Shown here one piece after another: positions 56,350 through 64,000 of a stretch of 64,000 nt of DNA (position 1 is its first letter; every line of letters starts with the position of its first letter). This DNA comes from Quercus robur. Lineage: Eukaryota > Streptophyta > Magnoliopsida > Fagales > Fagaceae. Both the position numbers and the translations under genes were made by a program. The notes under the pieces are model-generated. The model was given only the letters and a program-made list of their open reading frames with translations. It did no database searches and had not been told where the DNA came from. The stretch is taken from positions 80,489,834 through 80,553,833 of the forward strand of contig NC_065538.1 of the NCBI RefSeq assembly GCF_932294415.1. The letters are read 5' to 3'.

Positions 56350-57055
56350 TTGTATGTTTGGGACCATTTGCTATATGTAGTAAGTTATTAGTATTTTATA
56401 TTGTACTGTCAATAATTTGTGAGAATGGTTAAAGTTTGTTTGTATTAAGCCTGGTGGGCTTCAGCCCATTTTACAATTATTACACTCCTATTGCTTGTAT
56501 TGCATTCATATGATGCTGATATAGAAGGTCTCTTGTACAATTACACACACAAAAAAAATATACAAATTGTTTTACATGTTTATTTCTTTTCATTAGTTCT
56601 CTGTCTTTTCTGTTTTTTCAACATGGTATTAGAGTAATCATCTTGTGTGCTTTGATAGTGTTTGTCATTGGGATCCGTCATTTGTAAGCCACTACCACCA
56701 CATCCGAAACCGATTGCAAAAATTAGTTCTTTCTGCCTAGATCGGCCCGTAGACCCAAACAAGGGTTGCTTCTACTCCTCAATGCTCTCTCTCACACACC
56801 GCTTGTAGGTTTTGCAAGTGGCCGGTCTCACGCTCTCCACGTGCTTTCGCGCACCACCAGCCTTCTTCACATGTTCTTACATGCTAACATTTGCATCCCT
56901 CATGCCTTCACGCACAATCATGTGCCTCACATGCCACATCTCATCTTAGCTATCACATGTCACGAAGAGCATTTGCAATGTCAGCGTCACATCATCATCC
57001 TCAGCCACGTCAACAAAATTAAATTAGAAGTAGAATCTAATTTCATTTTCTAAGT
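56350..57055 (+). mobile_element. Copia-type LTR plus start of internal region (fossil)
   Basis: An LTR-like segment ends at ...TTTTTTCAACA (about 56622). TGGTATTAGAGT follows at once, close to the TGGTATCAGAGC initiator-tRNA primer-binding site of plant Copia elements. About 430 bp of untranslated or early internal sequence follows, then the element stops. No gag or pol domain. A broken 5' remnant on the plus strand. Confidence 0.5.
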
Positions 57056-57267
57056 GTGAAATCTTATTTTCTTTTGCAAAGCCTAATTTTGACAATATTT
57101 ATGATTGAAAATACCTTTTATGTTGTTGAAAATTGAAATAGAAACCGAAAGAGTAAGTAGAACAAAACTACTCTATGAAAAAAATTGATAGGTTATTCAT
57201 TATTGATCTCCTACTTATTACGAAGCAGTGGCATAAGTCTAAAATGGATGACAATTTTAAAAAAAAG

Positions 57268-57350
57268 AAAAAAAAAAAAAATAGGGTGAAGGCACGAGGG
57301 AACGTTGGAAAATGATTTGTGCCTTCACCCCATTTTTTTTTTTTTTTAAT
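57268..57350. repeat. Short hairpin-forming inverted repeat
   Basis: AAAATAGGGTGAAGGCAC faces GTGCCTTCACCCCATTTT across about 27 nt. The pairing extends into flanking A and T runs for a stem of about 35 bp. Confidence 0.65.
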
Positions 57351-58430
57351 ATATACATAATGCTAAGGCCCACACACTTTTTTTCGCTAGCACCACCATG
57401 GACACTCTAGCCACAACCTCCATTGACTTTGTAGGCCACGACCACCATCATCATCGCCTTTGGTGCCACCACCACTTCTATCACCACTATAATTATCACT
57501 ATAACTACATAACCATCATTTTAGCGATCGCCACCGACACTATGGTTATATGAAATTTTAATGAAATTAATTTTTTTTTTTTTTTTTTGGATTACTTTCA
57601 AAATTACAACTAAACATAGAAAAAAAAAGGTAATTATTTCAAAGAGATTTTTTTTTACTAAAATATTTTTCTATAAAAGCTAAGCGTGGATATTTTCTTC
57701 TTTGTCAACAAAGGTGAAAGAAGATTCGAATGATTTTATTGTTTGAGAAATACATAAAGCACTAGTAAAAGAAAACATTAAGAACTAGTGAAAGCAAGGA
57801 TGATGAATTTATAATAAATAATTGAAAATGGGATAGAACTTTACTTCTAATTCTAAAATATAGTAAACTACAATATGATTTTTATATTAATTTTTTTTTT
57901 ACTCTGAAAAATTTTAGTTTTGGACATTATTGTCATTTCATTTTAATTGATACAATGAGGTGGTCACAAAAATTAATTTAGTAAATTGTCTCAACATTTC
58001 TCATGTCATCAAGTACTGTTACTCAAAATTTAAATTTTCAATAATGCTAAAGTTGTTAAGTGATTGAGTGATTAAAAGAGATAGAAGAGAAAAATAGAAG
58101 TAAGACATGGTTCTACCTAATGACTTATATCCATAGAGGAAAGTTTATGACGGCTACATTTTTACTATACAACTTCATTGTATTACAATGAACATAACGT
58201 TGAATGTATATACTAGAGAACTATAAATTAAACCTAGCTAACCCTAATTCACTTAGGATTAGTGTGCTTACTCTACAAGTACATAGGCTAACTACAGATT
58301 TAGATCTTTCGTCCATAATATCTCAAACAAAAGATAAGTTTGGAAATTTATAAATATCTATAGTCCAACCAAGAACAAGCAATGTATTTCTTCGAGTATG
58401 AAAGTGTAGTTTAACTAATAAGTGCAGACC
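57351..58430. other. Intergenic, no gene seen
   Basis: AT-rich, with a CACCACCAT-rich patch (57395-57480) and long T/A runs. Downstream flank of the third kinase gene. Confidence 0.45.
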
Positions 58431-63419
<4,989 letters not shown>

Positions 63420-63670
63420 GACCAGTGAAGTTGTAGAGAGCTAGGTCATTTTTCTAAGTAAAAAAGGAGATTTGAGTGGACGAGTCTTGATATTTGATGC
63501 ATGAAGTTGGCAGTGCGGTTGTTGATATTAGGTGGCGGCACTGATAGGGATATTGTTCTAATACATTGATTCATGAACAATTATAGACATTTGTTTTAAG
63601 AACAATCATAGATGTTAGGCATTAATATATTGAATACAAATCCTCTATAGTTATAAACTTCTAGTATTCT
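63420..63670. other. Upstream flank of GLK4
   Basis: AT-rich. No clear TATA box and no gene seen. Confidence 0.4.
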
Positions 63671-63671
63671 T

Positions 63672-63953
63672 TTATGGTGTATTTAGATGGCAAAATTTGA
63701 GTATATGGATTTAGATTTTGGAAATTAAAATCCAAATACCTTATTTGGATAGTTTACAAAGTATCAAGGATTTGGATTTATTAAATCTGCCAAAGATTTT
63801 AAACCTTAAAATCATTAAATTTGAAATAAATTCTTAGCCTATGGCCCTATAGAATTTTAGAAACGACATACTTAAATATTTATAGATTTGGATATAAGGC
63901 ATTTCAAATCCATCACTTTGAAATTTAAATTCAAATATGCAAATGCAACCTTA
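63672..63953. mobile_element. Possible Tourist/PIF-Harbinger MITE
   Basis: Ends TGGTGTATTTAGATGG and, reverse-complemented, AGGTTGCATTTGCATATT, flanked by TTA on both sides. The interior is rich in AATCCAAAT motifs. The arms pair poorly, so the call is tentative. Confidence 0.4.
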
Positions 63954-64000
63954 ATTTTTTTTTTTAATTTTATAAAATAACCAAAGTTTAAAATTTAAAA

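Noticed and set aside
57268-57350. microRNA gene
   Set aside because: Stem is A/T-run extended and there is no evidence for a mature sequence; left as a plain hairpin.

Overview
The window is plant nuclear DNA. The evidence is AT-rich intergenic sequence, canonical GT-AG introns, plant-specific gene families (G-type lectin S-receptor-like kinases, F-box/FBA proteins, a phytocyanin) and a dense layer of MITEs, MULEs, hAT-like elements, L1-type LINE fragments, SINEs and LTR remnants. Several repeat types resemble ones I associate with oak-family trees, so a woody eudicot, perhaps Fagaceae, is my guess. That is memory, not a search result.

Layout. 1-2.4 kb: a probable solo LTR and a two-exon plantacyanin-like gene on the minus strand (1144-2402). 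3.2-4.7 kb: an L1-type LINE fragment. 4.8-9.3 kb: a MITE, a GC-richer tandem repeat and a non-autonomous MULE with long inverted termini. 9.6-12.1 kb: the 5' part of a MuDR-type transposase gene and a terminal cluster of six palindromes. This abuts a truncated receptor-kinase pseudogene (about 12.1-13.1 kb). 13.1-17.9 kb: LTR remnants and a hAT-like element. 17.9-19.1 kb: F-box gene 1. 19.1-27 kb: repeats. 27.1-35.0 kb: an intact seven-exon G-type lectin receptor kinase (called GLK2 here; introns carry an hAT element and two fold-backs). 35-39.8 kb: transposons and an LTR remnant. 39.8-41 kb: F-box gene 2, followed by a 2.8-kb tandem duplication (40963-46503). 47.3-54.5 kb: a second intact receptor kinase (GLK3). 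55.3-57.1 kb: a hAT-like element and a Copia LTR remnant. 58.4-63.4 kb: a third full-length receptor kinase (GLK4), whose only visible defect is a stop codon inside the signal peptide.

How it fits together. The kinases are all on the minus strand and the F-box genes on the plus strand, in repeating [F-box + / GLK -] order. This suggests a roughly 20-kb block was duplicated in tandem, after which transposons diverged the spacers. GLK proteins are plasma-membrane receptors with an extracellular mannose-lectin/SLG/PAN module and a cytoplasmic RD-type Ser/Thr kinase. F-box/FBA proteins are substrate adaptors of SCF ubiquitin ligases. Both families expand in tandem and are often linked to immunity or self-recognition. 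A functional link between the two here is inference only. I re-read exon boundaries by hand: every CDS sum is a multiple of three, and exons 4, 5 and 6 are 211, 238 and 151 nt in all three kinases. No tRNA, rRNA or CRISPR was seen.
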